Shown here piece after piece: positions 8,782 through 17,930 of a stretch of DNA of 64,000 bases. The stretch spans positions 1,612,001 to 1,676,000 of the forward strand of contig NZ_JAUQUB010000001.1 of the NCBI RefSeq assembly GCF_030580675.1, given 5' to 3'. The number at the start of each line of letters is the position of its first letter. The first letter of the stretch is position 1. The notes under the pieces are model-generated. The model saw only the letters and a list, made by a program, of their open reading frames with translations, did not search any database and was not told the origin of the DNA. The DNA comes from Antiquaquibacter soli. Its GTDB lineage: Bacteria; Actinomycetota; Actinomycetes; Actinomycetales; Microbacteriaceae. The translations under genes and the position numbers were made by a program.

Positions 8782-9925
8782 TCGTGCTCAGCTCCGCCTC
8801 GATGAGTTCGGCCTGGTGCGTCTCCTGCAGTTCGCGGCTGTCGAGCCAGCCCTGCGGGAGAACCGGATTCTTGGGGGTGCCCGCGCGCCCGCGCTGGCCC
8901 TCGGCGTCGGCACCCGGGTAGGGCTGCTCGCGGTCGAGCTGGCCGAGGAGGTCGTCGAGCTGCTGCAGCGACTCGACTGTCGCGAGGCTCGCGCGGAGCT
9001 CGCCGCCGACGGCGTAGCCCTTGAAGTACCAGGCGACGTGCTTGCGGATGTCGCGGCAGGCTCGGTCCTCCTCGCCGAAGAACTCGACGAGCAGTTCGGC
9101 GTGCCGCTTGAACGCGTCGGCGACGAAACCGAGAGTGGGCTCGTACTTGCGCTCCTCCCCCGCGAAGGCCGCCGCGAGATCGCCAAAGAGCCACGGGCGC
9201 CCGAGGCAGCCGCGGCCGACGACGACGCCGTCGCAGCCGGTCTCCTCGACCATGCGCAGCGCGTCCGCGGCGCTCCAGATGTCGCCGTTGCCGAGCACCG
9301 GCGTTCCGGTGATGGTGGACTTGAGCTTCTCGATCGCCGACCAGTCCGCCGCGCCCGAGTAGAACTCCGCGGCGGTTCGGGCATGCAGGGCGATGCTCGC
9401 GACTCCCGCGCCCTCCGCCGCCTTCGCGGCCTCGAGGTAGGTGAGGTGGTCCGAGTCGATGCCCTTGCGCATCTTGACGGTGAGCGGGATGTCCCCCGCC
9501 GCCTTCACGGCGCGCTCCACGATGTCGCGGAAGAGGTCGCGCTTCCACGGGAGTGCCGCTCCCCCGCCCTTGCGGGTCACCTTCGGCACCGGGCATCCGA
9601 AGTTCAAGTCGATGTGGTCGGCACGGTCCTCGGCGACGAGCATCGTGACGGCCTCGGCGACCGTCTTCGGGTCGACGCCGTAGAGCTGGATGCTGCGCGG
9701 CGTCTCCGACTCGTGGTGCGTGATAAGGCGCATGCTCTCCGGTGTGCGCTCGACGAGGGCCCGGCTCGTGATCATCTCGGAGACGTAGAGCCCGGCGCCG
9801 TACTCCCGGCAGAGCCGGCGGAACGCCGTGTTCGTGATGCCCGCCATCGGGGCCAGCACGACGGGGACGTCGAGCTCGAGGGGCCCGATGCGCAATGCGG
9901 GGGCCGTGGCGGGGAGAATGGTCAC
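8771..9925 (-). CDS. dusB: tRNA-dihydrouridine synthase (DusB type)
   Basis: A 384-residue FMN enzyme that reduces uridines in the tRNA D-loop. The TIM barrel begins VVLAPMAGITNTAFRR. The catalytic Cys is in NFGCPVPKVTRKGGG, and the FMN-phosphate loop is GNGDIWSAADA. The GTG start at 9923-9925 has a GGGAG ribosome binding site 9 bases upstream; upstream reading belongs to the divergent ybaK-like gene. Remarkably, start and ribosome binding site lie inside a palindrome shared with that gene, so the two N-termini read alike (VTILPAT and VTILPET). Confidence 0.93.
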   Translation of the reverse strand: MTILPATAPALRIGPLELDVPVVLAPMAGITNTAFRRLCREYGAGLYVSEMITSRALVERTPESMRLITHHESETPRSIQLYGVDPKTVAEAVTMLVAEDRADHIDLNFGCPVPKVTRKGGGAALPWKRDLFRDIVERAVKAAGDIPLTVKMRKGIDSDHLTYLEAAKAAEGAGVASIALHARTAAEFYSGAADWSAIEKLKSTITGTPVLGNGDIWSAADALRMVEETGCDGVVVGRGCLGRPWLFGDLAAAFAGEERKYEPTLGFVADAFKRHAELLVEFFGEEDRACRDIRKHVAWYFKGYAVGGELRASLATVESLQQLDDLLGQLDREQPYPGADAEGQRGRAGTPKNPVLPQGWLDSRELQETHQAELIEAELSTSGG

Positions 9926-9939
9926 GTGACGATTCTCCC
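9912..9939. promoter_or_regulatory. 28-bp palindrome holding two divergent start codons and ribosome binding sites
   Basis: Centred between 9925 and 9926, 13 of 14 base pairs are symmetric (only 9920/9931 mismatch), with core GTCACGTGAC. Each strand carries GGGAG, 9 bases, then GTG. The minus-strand GTG (9923-9925) starts dusB and the plus-strand GTG (9926-9928) starts the ybaK-like gene, with no intergenic base. Each ribosome binding site lies inside the other gene's coding sequence, so the two mRNAs must overlap at their 5' ends. Confidence 0.85.
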
Positions 9940-10405
9940 AGAAACTCCTGGACGTACCCGCGTGGCCGAGGATGCCGCGGCCCGAGGCATCCCGATCGAG
10001 ATCATCGAGCGGCCCGCAGCCCGCTCGCTCGAGGAGGCCGCGGCGCTGCTCGGCATCGATCCGAGCGCGATCGTGAAGTCCCTCGTCGTGAAGCGCCACG
10101 ACGGCACCTTCCTGTTCGCGCTCGTGCCCGGCGATCGTCAGATCTCCTGGGCGAAGCTGCGTGCCGTCGTGGGCGTCAACAAGCTGCAACTGCCGGATGC
10201 TTCGGTCGCCCTCGAGGCGACCGGGTACGAGCGCGGCACCATCACGCCGTTCGGCTCGACCACGGCGTGGCCGGTCTTCGCGGACGAGCGCATCGCGGGC
10301 CAGCGCGTCTCCATGGGCGCGGGCGAGCACGGCTACTCCGCGTGGGTCGAGGCCGACGACCTCGTGCGCGGCTTCGACGCCACGCTCGCGGACATCAGCG
10401 ACTGA
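9926..10405 (+). CDS. YbaK/EbsC-family aminoacyl-tRNA deacylase
   Basis: A 159-residue YbaK-fold protein. Family landmarks are the Lys pair in IVKSLVVKRHDG, the LVPGDRQISWAKL strand, and RGTITPFGSTTAWPVF, which places it near YbaK/ProX-type deacylases that clear mischarged tRNA (such as Cys-tRNA-Pro). The exact substrate is not visible. The start is GTG with GGGAG 9 bases upstream, inside the palindrome shared with dusB. The stop overlaps the next gene by one base (TGATG). Confidence 0.85.
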   Translation: MTILPETPGRTRVAEDAAARGIPIEIIERPAARSLEEAAALLGIDPSAIVKSLVVKRHDGTFLFALVPGDRQISWAKLRAVVGVNKLQLPDASVALEATGYERGTITPFGSTTAWPVFADERIAGQRVSMGAGEHGYSAWVEADDLVRGFDATLADISD

Positions 10406-10851
10406 TGGCCCTCGAGGCGCACCCGAACGTCTTCCGGTTCGACGGCCGGCTCTGGGTCAGCGAGCTCCCGGGAGCCGAGGCCCGCGCCCAACTCGTCGAG
10501 CAGCGCACGTGGGATGCCGCGCACGTGAAGTCGCAGCGATGGGTGCTCGCACTCGTGGTGGGAGCCGCCGTCGGGACGGCCGCGACTCTCGGCCTCGGAA
10601 CGCTCGCCGGGCTCGCGCCGGCGATCTACCTCGTGCTTCTCCCGCTGGGCTTCGGCGCCGGGGCGGTTCTCGGGGCGGTGGTGAACAAGAGGCTGCTCGG
10701 GGACCGCCTCACAGCGCCGACCGCCACGCCCCGACCGACGACGATCGAGCTCACGCGCATCCCGTCCGCTGTCGCGCGGCGCACCGACGCGTCGACCCCG
10801 GTCGCCGACCTCATCGCGTGGTCGAAGCAGGGGTTCGTGCCGAAGGCATAG
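10405..10851 (+). CDS. Hypothetical two-helix membrane protein
   Basis: A 148-residue protein of unknown function. A polar N-terminus (about 45 residues) precedes two membrane helices separated by a short loop (WVLALVVGAAVGTAATLGLG; IYLVLLPLGFGAGAVLGAVV), then a basic, Thr/Pro-rich cytoplasmic tail ending FVPKA. Its ATG shares one base with the stop codon of the ybaK-like gene, indicating translational coupling. I recognise no catalytic motif; the composition matches its neighbours. Confidence 0.65.
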   Translation: MALEAHPNVFRFDGRLWVSELPGAEARAQLVEQRTWDAAHVKSQRWVLALVVGAAVGTAATLGLGTLAGLAPAIYLVLLPLGFGAGAVLGAVVNKRLLGDRLTAPTATPRPTTIELTRIPSAVARRTDASTPVADLIAWSKQGFVPKA

Positions 10852-10888
10852 GGCCGTCGGCACTCAGCGCGCGGAAAAAGGCGTCGGT

Positions 10889-11041
10889 CTAGACCGCGTC
10901 GTCGTCGAGCTTGCGGTTGATGACCGCCTGCGTGTGGTGGTCGGGGATCTCGCAGAAGTCGCCCTCGCACGCCGCCGCCGCAGGATCGCCGAGCGGCGTG
11001 AGGGCGATCACGGGCTGGGGTGCGGTCAGTGCTTCCGTCAT
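10889..11041 (-). CDS. Small 50-residue protein with Cys and His pairs
   Basis: A 50-residue ORF ending in an acidic tail (KLDDDAV). It holds Cys25 and Cys30 (CEGDFC) followed by His35-His36 (PDHHTQAV), a compact Cys2-His2 arrangement that could bind metal or form a disulfide. Its ATG overlaps the stop codon of the upstream DsbA-family gene by four bases (ATGA), strong evidence that it is a real translated gene. Function is unknown; I do not recognise a named family. Confidence 0.6.
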   Translation of the reverse strand: MTEALTAPQPVIALTPLGDPAAAACEGDFCEIPDHHTQAVINRKLDDDAV

Positions 11042-11688
11042 CGGGCATCCCTCTCACTGCGAACCTGTTCCAGCACGCTAGCGAAAGTCGACGCCTCCTG
11101 CGCGCCGGACACCCCGTACTTGCCGTCGATGACGAAGAACGGGACGCCCTGGATGCCGTACTCCTGCGCTTGCGCCACGTCGGCCTTCACGTCCGGGAGG
11201 AAGCGGTGCGACTCGAGGGCCTCGGTCACCTCGTCCCGATCGAACCCGAGCTCGACGGCGATCTCGACGAGGTCCGGGATGCGACCCACATGCTCACCGT
11301 TGATGAAGTAGGCCTTGAGGAGCCGCTCCTTCATCTCGAGTTGACGCCCCTTGCTCTTGGCGAAGTGGATGAGCTCGTGGGAGATGACCGTGTTGGTCTG
11401 GTGGATGTGGTCGTAGTCGTAGTCGAGGCCGACCGCCGACGCGATCCCGGTGACCCGCTCGATCATCATCTCGGCCTGCGATCGCGAGATGCCCTTGCGC
11501 TCGCTGAGGTAGTCGATCGGGGTGCCGTCGAAGTCGACGGGGGTGTCGGGGGCGAGCTCGAAGGAGTGGTACTCCACCTCGACCTCTCCGCCGAACTCGG
11601 CCGCACCCGCCTCGAACTTGCGCTTGCCGATGTAGCACCAGGGGCACTGAACGTCTGACCAGATGTCGACCTTGATCGCATTACTCAC
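11038..11688 (-). CDS. DsbA-family (FrnE-like) oxidoreductase
   Basis: A 216-residue thioredoxin-fold protein. The redox motif CPWC sits at the start of helix 1 (DIWSDVQCPWCYIGKRKFE), followed by the all-alpha insertion; the cis-Pro loop is GIQGVPFFVI. There is no signal peptide, matching cytoplasmic FrnE/2-hydroxychromene-2-carboxylate isomerase-like members. The GTG start at 11686-11688 overlaps the end of the wall-protein gene by 8 bases; the family's usual N-terminus (KVDIWSD) supports this start, though the ribosome binding site is weak. Confidence 0.85.
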   Translation of the reverse strand: MSNAIKVDIWSDVQCPWCYIGKRKFEAGAAEFGGEVEVEYHSFELAPDTPVDFDGTPIDYLSERKGISRSQAEMMIERVTGIASAVGLDYDYDHIHQTNTVISHELIHFAKSKGRQLEMKERLLKAYFINGEHVGRIPDLVEIAVELGFDRDEVTEALESHRFLPDVKADVAQAQEYGIQGVPFFVIDGKYGVSGAQEASTFASVLEQVRSERDAR

Positions 11689-14170
11689 CCTCGACCCAAC
11701 GCGACCGACGGCGCAGTATTCCCAGACCCACCCCGAGCAGCGCGACGGCGATCGCGATGGCGGGGGCCAGTTCGAGTCCCGTGTTGGGAAGCCGGGGCGT
11801 CCCGACCCGCGTCGTCTCGGCAGCCAGGCCGCACTCCCCGATGTGCAGGGGGTCCCCGTGGCGGTCGTAGAGCGTCTCCACCCAGTGGTACGTGCCGGGC
11901 CGGTCGAGCACGACGGCGTCCGAGCGATACGTGCCCGCCTCGACCACAGCGATCGGCTCGGAGCGGAACACCCGGGTCGAGGCGTCGCACAGAGGCCCGT
12001 CCTCGATACCGTGCTGGGCGAAGGCCTCGAACACGAGAGTCGCTCCGTCGGGCACCAGGCCCGAGACCCGGGCGACATCGTGGGCCTCCGCGCCCGGCTC
12101 GACGATCTGAACGGCCTCCGTGACGACCTCTCCGGGCGCGACGAGCGTTGTCTCCTCGGCCAGGCCGCACTCACCGCGGTGCAGGAGTGTGCCGTCGTGC
12201 GCATAGAGCGACTCGACCCAGTAGTAGGTGCCGTACTCCTCGAAACGGGTCGACGGCGAGGAGTAGGTACCGATCGCCGAGACCTCCACGGGCTCGTCGG
12301 ACGAGTCGAAAACGCGGTTCGATTCGTCGCACAGCGGCTGCGTCGCGCCGGACGGCTGGAGGTACGCCTCGAAGACGAGTGAACTCGGTTGGGCGGGAAG
12401 GTAGCCTCCGACAAGGGCTGTGTCGTGGACCTCGTCGCCGATCGCGACCGCCGGGACCGCGAGTGTCGACACGGTCGGCGGAAGGATGCGAGCGGTTTCG
12501 GTCGGGAGCCCGAACTTGTCGCTCCACGGCTCGAAGTACGGCGCGGTCGACGAGGCGGGATCCAGCCGCCAGACCCACGACACGAACCCGGCGGTTTGTG
12601 GTGCCGTGACCGTCGTCGAGGCCTCGTAGACGCCGGGTCCCGGTGCCGTCACTCGCGCGGTTCCGAGCACGACGGCATCCGCGGGTACCGTGTCGGACAC
12701 CGCAGGAGCGTCGCCGCCGGGGACGAAGTAGGCCGTGCCCTCGAACTCCGCCGCGATCGGTTCGCCTGACTCGGCGAGCCACAGACCGTGATCGATGGAG
12801 ACGGAGAGCGAGTCGCCGATCGCCGCACCGAATCCCGCTTCGGGGGTGCTCACCTGCGACGCCGCGCGCAGCGCCGTCGGCACGACGTGCGACTCCGCCA
12901 CGAGGCCGAACTGGTCGGCGAACGCGTAGCCATCAGGAAGGAGTGCTCGCACGGGCTCGGGCTGCTGCGCGGCGTCGATCGTCCACACCCACGTGTAGAA
13001 GCCCGCCGACGGGGCGATCAGCGTGCCGGGCGATCGGTAGTCGCCCGGACCCGTGAGGGTCACAGACTCCGAGCCCACCACGGGGGCTCCTGCCGGAACC
13101 GTATCGGACACGGCTGGCTGCTCCGCGAACGGGCCGTAGAGCGTTCCGACCGCGGTGACGGGCACCTCGCCGGAGCTGTCCACCCGCCACTCAGGGGACC
13201 CCGGTGCGACTGAGGCCGTCAGGCCGTCGACGAACGCACTGCCGGAGTTCACGAACCGTGAGGCCACCGTGGTCTCCACGATCGGCGAGAAGCGCAGGTC
13301 GGCGACCGCCTCGTCGGCAGCTCGCACCGCCACTCGGTCGAATGACCCACCTCGAATGGTGCGCTGCTGGCCCGGCGTCGAGTAGAGCGTCAGACTCTGC
13401 TGGGGTCGATCCTGGACGATGAACTCCACGCTCGCGCGAACGGTCTGGCTCGTCGCCGCCGCGTCGGCGTCGACGCGGATCGGGACGACCGTGCCGTTGG
13501 CGACGTGGACCCAGCGCCGGGCGCTGCCCGCGACCGTTGCGCCCTCGAGGCTGAGGATCCCGCTCAGAGCGGACGTGTTCATCCCGATAGTGACCGTGCC
13601 GTCCCACCCGTTGGCGAGTTCGAGGTCGAGGGAAGCGGCGGGCTGGACGCCGCGAGAGTACTCCGTCTCGACGCGCCGCCAGATCTCGTTGTACTCGCGC
13701 AGCACCGCCGCGTTCCCGTTGATGTAGTGGGCGCCCGCACCGTAGCCCTGTCCGTTGTTCCCGGCGAAGTTGCTCGCGTAGGCGTACACGAACGCGCTCA
13801 CCGCGGCGGCGACGGTCGGGTCGGCCGTCTGCCCCCACGTCGAGAGGGCGAAGTTGAGCTTCTTGATCTGCTCGCCGGAGAGCCATCCGCCCCACGAGGC
13901 CTGAACGCCGGACACCGCCTGCGCTCCACCGGTCGCCCCGCTCGGCCAGTCGAGGCCGGAGTCGATGCAGTAGACGCGAGTGCCGTCAGGAGCGATGTAG
14001 TTGCCGAGGTACCCGCCGTACGGGGTGATGCCCCGGTACCCGGCTCCCGTGGTCGCGGCGCCCGCCGAGGGAGCGGTCCCCCGGTCGAGCGCGACGAGGC
14101 CGGCGAAGGCGAGAACGACGGCGAGGAGCGCCGCGAGCGGGCGGCGGGCCTGGATGTGGGGTCGAGTCAT
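11681..14170 (-). CDS. LPXTG-type cell-wall-anchored surface protein with repeat domains
   Basis: An 829-residue exported protein: signal peptide (about 1-40, ending SAGA), a large ectodomain, and a C-terminal LPNTG sorting signal with hydrophobic helix and RRRSR tail for sortase attachment. The mature N-terminus contains VYCIDSGLDWP, which resembles the Cys motif of thioester domains that bind covalently to host or surface targets (inference). Two different modules are each duplicated: one with PAVSDTVPA...GFYTWVW, and one of about 115 residues with PLCD...GECGL, whose paired cysteines could form a disulfide. No sortase gene is in the window. Confidence 0.8.
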   Translation of the reverse strand: MTRPHIQARRPLAALLAVVLAFAGLVALDRGTAPSAGAATTGAGYRGITPYGGYLGNYIAPDGTRVYCIDSGLDWPSGATGGAQAVSGVQASWGGWLSGEQIKKLNFALSTWGQTADPTVAAAVSAFVYAYASNFAGNNGQGYGAGAHYINGNAAVLREYNEIWRRVETEYSRGVQPAASLDLELANGWDGTVTIGMNTSALSGILSLEGATVAGSARRWVHVANGTVVPIRVDADAAATSQTVRASVEFIVQDRPQQSLTLYSTPGQQRTIRGGSFDRVAVRAADEAVADLRFSPIVETTVASRFVNSGSAFVDGLTASVAPGSPEWRVDSSGEVPVTAVGTLYGPFAEQPAVSDTVPAGAPVVGSESVTLTGPGDYRSPGTLIAPSAGFYTWVWTIDAAQQPEPVRALLPDGYAFADQFGLVAESHVVPTALRAASQVSTPEAGFGAAIGDSLSVSIDHGLWLAESGEPIAAEFEGTAYFVPGGDAPAVSDTVPADAVVLGTARVTAPGPGVYEASTTVTAPQTAGFVSWVWRLDPASSTAPYFEPWSDKFGLPTETARILPPTVSTLAVPAVAIGDEVHDTALVGGYLPAQPSSLVFEAYLQPSGATQPLCDESNRVFDSSDEPVEVSAIGTYSSPSTRFEEYGTYYWVESLYAHDGTLLHRGECGLAEETTLVAPGEVVTEAVQIVEPGAEAHDVARVSGLVPDGATLVFEAFAQHGIEDGPLCDASTRVFRSEPIAVVEAGTYRSDAVVLDRPGTYHWVETLYDRHGDPLHIGECGLAAETTRVGTPRLPNTGLELAPAIAIAVALLGVGLGILRRRSRWVEGE

Positions 14171-14264
14171 CCCGCCAGCGTGGTCGAGGCGGAAGAGCCT
14201 CGATCAGCGATGACCGGGAACTGTGGACAAGCGGCTCCTGTGGAGAGCCGGTGGCGAGGAAGCC

Positions 14265-15650
14265 CTAGGCCCCGAGGAGTCGCTCCGCGAGGTAAGACGG
14301 GAGCCCCTCGAGCGGGATGCGCTCCTGGGCCATCGAGTCGCGCTCGCGCACGGTCACCGCGTTGTCCTCGAGGGAGTCGAAGTCGACCGTGACGCAGAAC
14401 GGCGTGCCGATCTCGTCCTGGCGGCGGTAGCGACGACCGATCGCTCCCGCGTCGTCGAAGTCGACGTTCCAGAGCTTGCGGAGGTCGGCCGCGAGCTCCT
14501 TCGCGAGCGGCGAGAGCTGCTCGTTGCGGGAGAGCGGCAGCACGGCGACCTTGACGGGAGCGAGACGGCGGTCGAGGCGCAGCACCGTGCGCTTGTCGAC
14601 GCCGCCCTTGGCGTTCGGGGCCTCATCCTCGGCGTAGGCGTCGATGAGGAACGCCATGAGCGCCCGGGTGAGACCGAACGCCGGCTCGATCACGTACGGG
14701 ATCCAGCGCTCGTCCTTGGTCTGGTCGAAGTACGAGAGGTCGGTACCCGAGGCCTCCGAGTGGGTCTTGAGGTCGAAGTCGGTGCGGTTGGCGACACCCA
14801 TGAGCTCGCCCCACTCGCTGCCCTGGAAGCGGAATCGGTACTCGATGTCGACGGTGCGCTTCGAGTAGTGGCTGAGCTTCTCCTTCGGGTGCTCGTAGAG
14901 CCGCAGGTTGTCCGGGTTGATACCGAGGTCGACGTACCAGCGCATCGACTCGTCGATCCAGTACTGGTGCCACTCCTCGTCCGTCCCGGGCTCGACGAAG
15001 AACTCCATCTCCATCTGCTCGAACTCGCGCGTGCGGAAGATGAAGTTGCCGGGCGTGATCTCGTTGCGGAAGCTCTTTCCCACTTGGCCGATGCCGAACG
15101 GCGGCTTCATCCGGCTCGCGCCCATCACGTTCGCGAAGTTGACGAAGATGCCCTGCGCCGTCTCCGGGCGCAGATAGTGGAGACCTTCCTCGTTGTCGAC
15201 GGGGCCCAGGTAGGTCTTGAGGAGGCCCGAGAAGTTCTGCGGCTCGGTCCAGGCGCCGGGCTGGCCGGTCTCCGGGTCCTTGATGTCGGCGAGGCCGTTG
15301 ACGGGCGGATGCCCGTGCTTCTCCTCGTAGGCCTCGAGAAGGTGGTCGGCGCGGTACCGCTTGTGGGTGTGCAGCGACTCGACGAGCGGGTCGGAGAACA
15401 CCTCGACGTGGCCCGACACCTCCCACACCCGCTTCGGAAGGATCACCGCGGAGTCGATGCCGACGACGTCATCGCGGCCCTGGACGATCGTCTGCCACCA
15501 CTGCTTCTTGATGTTCTCCTTGAGCGCGGTGCCGAGCGGCCCGTAGTCCCACGCGGATCGCGAGCCGCCGTAGATCTCCCCCGACTGGAAGACGAAGCCA
15601 CGGCGCTTCGCGAGGTTGATGACGGCGTCGAGATTGCTGGGGGTTGCCAC
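14265..15650 (-). CDS. glyS: Glycyl-tRNA synthetase, class II, single-chain
   Basis: A 461-residue alpha2-type GlyRS charging tRNA-Gly in the cytoplasm. Class II features are visible: motif 2-like [23 protein letters not shown] (split here for length, about the middle of the protein) and motif 3 near [12 protein letters not shown]. The anticodon-binding domain is C-terminal ([19 protein letters not shown]). The start is GTG, giving [19 protein letters not shown], the conserved family N-terminus. It is flanked by unrelated genes and probably monocistronic. Confidence 0.95.
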   Translation of the reverse strand: MATPSNLDAVINLAKRRGFVFQSGEIYGGSRSAWDYGPLGTALKENIKKQWWQTIVQGRDDVVGIDSAVILPKRVWEVSGHVEVFSDPLVESLHTHKRYRADHLLEAYEEKHGHPPVNGLADIKDPETGQPGAWTEPQNFSGLLKTYLGPVDNEEGLHYLRPETAQGIFVNFANVMGASRMKPPFGIGQVGKSFRNEITPGNFIFRTREFEQMEMEFFVEPGTDEEWHQYWIDESMRWYVDLGINPDNLRLYEHPKEKLSHYSKRTVDIEYRFRFQGSEWGELMGVANRTDFDLKTHSEASGTDLSYFDQTKDERWIPYVIEPAFGLTRALMAFLIDAYAEDEAPNAKGGVDKRTVLRLDRRLAPVKVAVLPLSRNEQLSPLAKELAADLRKLWNVDFDDAGAIGRRYRRQDEIGTPFCVTVDFDSLEDNAVTVRERDSMAQERIPLEGLPSYLAERLLGA

Positions 15651-15729
15651 GGGTGAACTCCTCGTCAGCCGAGCTGGATGCCCGGTCGATTGCTGTGCGA
15701 AGCCCCCAGCCTACCGGGGCGTGACGCCC

Positions 15730-16779
15730 CTAGCCGACGGGCGACAGCTCGTGCGCGCGCTCCAGGATGCGCACCACCTCGAGCGCGTCCCGCGGATCCA
15801 CCGGCGGCGGCGCACCGTGCAGGATGCTCGCCGCGACGCCCGCGTAGAAGGCGGGGTAGTCGCCGCGCTCCGTCGGAACGGGCACGAGCGACCCGCCAGC
15901 ACCGTCGACGCCGACGAGTCCCCACTCCGCCTCAGGGGTCACCCCGTAGCCACCGGAGTCCGGCCAGCGCTGCTCCTTGAGCGCGGGCTCCTGGCCGTCG
16001 AGCCCGTAGACGGTGTAGGCCGCCTCGCTTCCGAGCACGCGGAACCGGGGTCCGGATTGGGCCGCAGCGCGGCTCACGATCAGGTGGCTGCGGACGCCGC
16101 TGTCGTGCCGCAGGGACAGGAACGCGTCGTCGTCGCTCACGCTCCCGTCGCGCACGACCGAGAGCTCGGCCTGCTCGAGCGTCGCCGGCCCGAACAGCTG
16201 CAGCGCCTGGTCGACGAGGTGGCTGCCGAGGTCGTAGGTGATGCCCGCCCCCTGGGCGATCGTGGTGGTCTCCTGCCACCGGTCGCGCACCGGTCCGCCC
16301 CAGCGCTCGAAGGTCGACTCGAAGCGGTGGACGCGGCCGAGGGCGCCCGAGGAGACGAGGCGGCGTACGGTGAGGAAGTCGCCGTCCCACCGGCGGTTCT
16401 GGAATACGACGAGCGGGCGGCCGGCGCGCTCGGCGGCCGCGATGAGCTGCTCCGCGTCGGAGACGGTGGGGACGAACGGCTTGTCGATGACAACGGCGCA
16501 ACCGGCCTCGAGCGCGGCGAGACCCTGCTCGAGGTGAGTGTGGGCGGGGGACGCGAGCACGACGAGGTCGAGGTCCGCCGCTCGGGCGAGCAGGGCATCC
16601 GGGCTCTCGACGACGGCGACGCCGGGATGCTGGCTCGTCGCGTCCGCGGCTCGCTCAGGACTGCTCGTGGCGACGACCTCGAGCCGGAAGTCGGGGTTGG
16701 TGGCGAGGAACGGCGCGTGGAAGACGCGGCCGGCGAGGCCGAATCCGATGATGCCGGTGCGGATCGGGGCGGTGGTCAC
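15730..16779 (-). CDS. Gfo/Idh/MocA-family oxidoreductase
   Basis: A 349-residue NAD(P)-dependent oxidoreductase. The Rossmann loop is GIIGFGLAGRVFHAPF near the N-terminus, with the nucleotide-fold strand LDLVVLASPAHTH and the family EKP-like motif appearing as VVIDKPFVP. The C-terminal half is the substrate-binding beta-sheet domain. The substrate (sugar or inositol derivative) cannot be told. The GTG start gives VTTAPIRTG; upstream reading has no family similarity. It is co-oriented with the NAD operon, 20 bases after the desulfurase stop. Confidence 0.85.
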   Translation of the reverse strand: MTTAPIRTGIIGFGLAGRVFHAPFLATNPDFRLEVVATSSPERAADATSQHPGVAVVESPDALLARAADLDLVVLASPAHTHLEQGLAALEAGCAVVIDKPFVPTVSDAEQLIAAAERAGRPLVVFQNRRWDGDFLTVRRLVSSGALGRVHRFESTFERWGGPVRDRWQETTTIAQGAGITYDLGSHLVDQALQLFGPATLEQAELSVVRDGSVSDDDAFLSLRHDSGVRSHLIVSRAAAQSGPRFRVLGSEAAYTVYGLDGQEPALKEQRWPDSGGYGVTPEAEWGLVGVDGAGGSLVPVPTERGDYPAFYAGVAASILHGAPPPVDPRDALEVVRILERAHELSPVG

Positions 16780-16799
16780 GCGCTCAGCATAGTGAGCGC

Positions 16800-17930
16800 T
16801 CAGCCCAGTGAGCGCACGGACGCGACGGCGACGCGGAGCTCCTCCGCGGTCGTCGCGAGCTGCTCCCGCGTGATGTCGTCGCCGAACGTGAAGCGCACGG
16901 CCGTCTGCGCGACCTCGGCGGGGATGCCCAGCGCGAGCAGCACGTCGCTCGGCTCGTCGCTTCCCGCGGCGCACGCGGAGCCGCTCGAGCACGTGATCCC
17001 GCGTGCCTCGAGGCCGAGGAGCACGGACTCGCCGCTCGTGCCGGGGAAGCAGAACGAGGCGTGGCCGGGAAGCCGATGAGTGGCTGACCCGGTCAGCATC
17101 GCGCCCGGGACGCTCGCGAGGACCTCCGCGATGAAGTCGTCGCGCAGCGCAGCGATTCGGGGGACGTCGGCCGCTCCCGCGAGCTCGAGCGCGGTGGCGA
17201 GACCGACCGCCCCGGCGACGTTCTCCGTGCCGGATCGCCGCTCGCGCTCCTGGCCGCCCCCGTGGAGTACCGCCTCGAGCGGCACGCGAGCCCGCACGGC
17301 GAGGGCGCCGATGCCCTTGGGCGCGCCGAGCTTGTGGCCGGAGATGCTGAGCGCGTCGACGCCGAGCGTGTCAAGGGCGAGCGGGAGCCATCCCGCCGCC
17401 TGGACCGCGTCCGTGTGGAACGGGATGCCCCGCTCCCGTGCGGCACGGGCGAGCTCCTCGACGGGCTGCACGGTGCCGACCTCGTTGTTCGCGTACATGA
17501 TCGTGGCGAGAGCCGTGTCATCCCGCAGCGACGCCGCGAAGCGATCGGGGTCGACGAGCCCGTCGGAGCCGACCGGGAGAACGGTGACGTCCGCGCCGTG
17601 GTGCCGCGCGAGATAGTCGCACGACTCGAGGACGGCGGGATGCTCGATCGCGCTCGTCACAATGTGCCGGCCCCGACGGCTCGCGAGCACGATGCCCTTG
17701 ACCGCGAGGTTGTCCGCCTCCGTGCCGCCCGAGGTGAAGACCACTTCGGAGGCGCGGACGCCGAGCACGGCGGCGACACGGGATCGGGCATCCGCGAGCC
17801 CGCGGGCCGCCGACTCGCCGACGGCGTGATGGCTCGACGGGTTGCCGAAGTCCCCGGTGAGGTACGGCCACATCGCCTCGAGCACCTCGCGCCGGGTGGC
17901 ACTCGTCGCAGCCTGATCGAGGTAGATCAT
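16800..17930 (-). CDS. Cysteine desulfurase (NifS/IscS family), NAD-operon type
   Basis: A 376-residue PLP enzyme. It begins MIYLDQAATSATRREV, holds the PLP-binding Lys in SGHKLGAPKG, and carries the mobile-loop Cys in CSSGSACAAG that takes sulfur from L-cysteine. It is the last gene of nrtR-nadA-nadB-nadC; its ATG follows the nadC stop directly with no gap. That position suggests it supplies sulfur for the 4Fe-4S cluster of NadA, as NadS-type desulfurases do in other bacteria (inference from context). Confidence 0.92.
   Translation of the reverse strand: MIYLDQAATSATRREVLEAMWPYLTGDFGNPSSHHAVGESAARGLADARSRVAAVLGVRASEVVFTSGGTEADNLAVKGIVLASRRGRHIVTSAIEHPAVLESCDYLARHHGADVTVLPVGSDGLVDPDRFAASLRDDTALATIMYANNEVGTVQPVEELARAARERGIPFHTDAVQAAGWLPLALDTLGVDALSISGHKLGAPKGIGALAVRARVPLEAVLHGGGQERERRSGTENVAGAVGLATALELAGAADVPRIAALRDDFIAEVLASVPGAMLTGSATHRLPGHASFCFPGTSGESVLLGLEARGITCSSGSACAAGSDEPSDVLLALGIPAEVAQTAVRFTFGDDITREQLATTAEELRVAVASVRSLG

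Noticed and set aside
15716-15730. GGGGCGT/ACGCCCC hairpin at the oxidoreductase stop codon
   Set aside because: The 7-bp stem has a one-base loop and no T-tract, and touches the stop codon; too weak to call a terminator.
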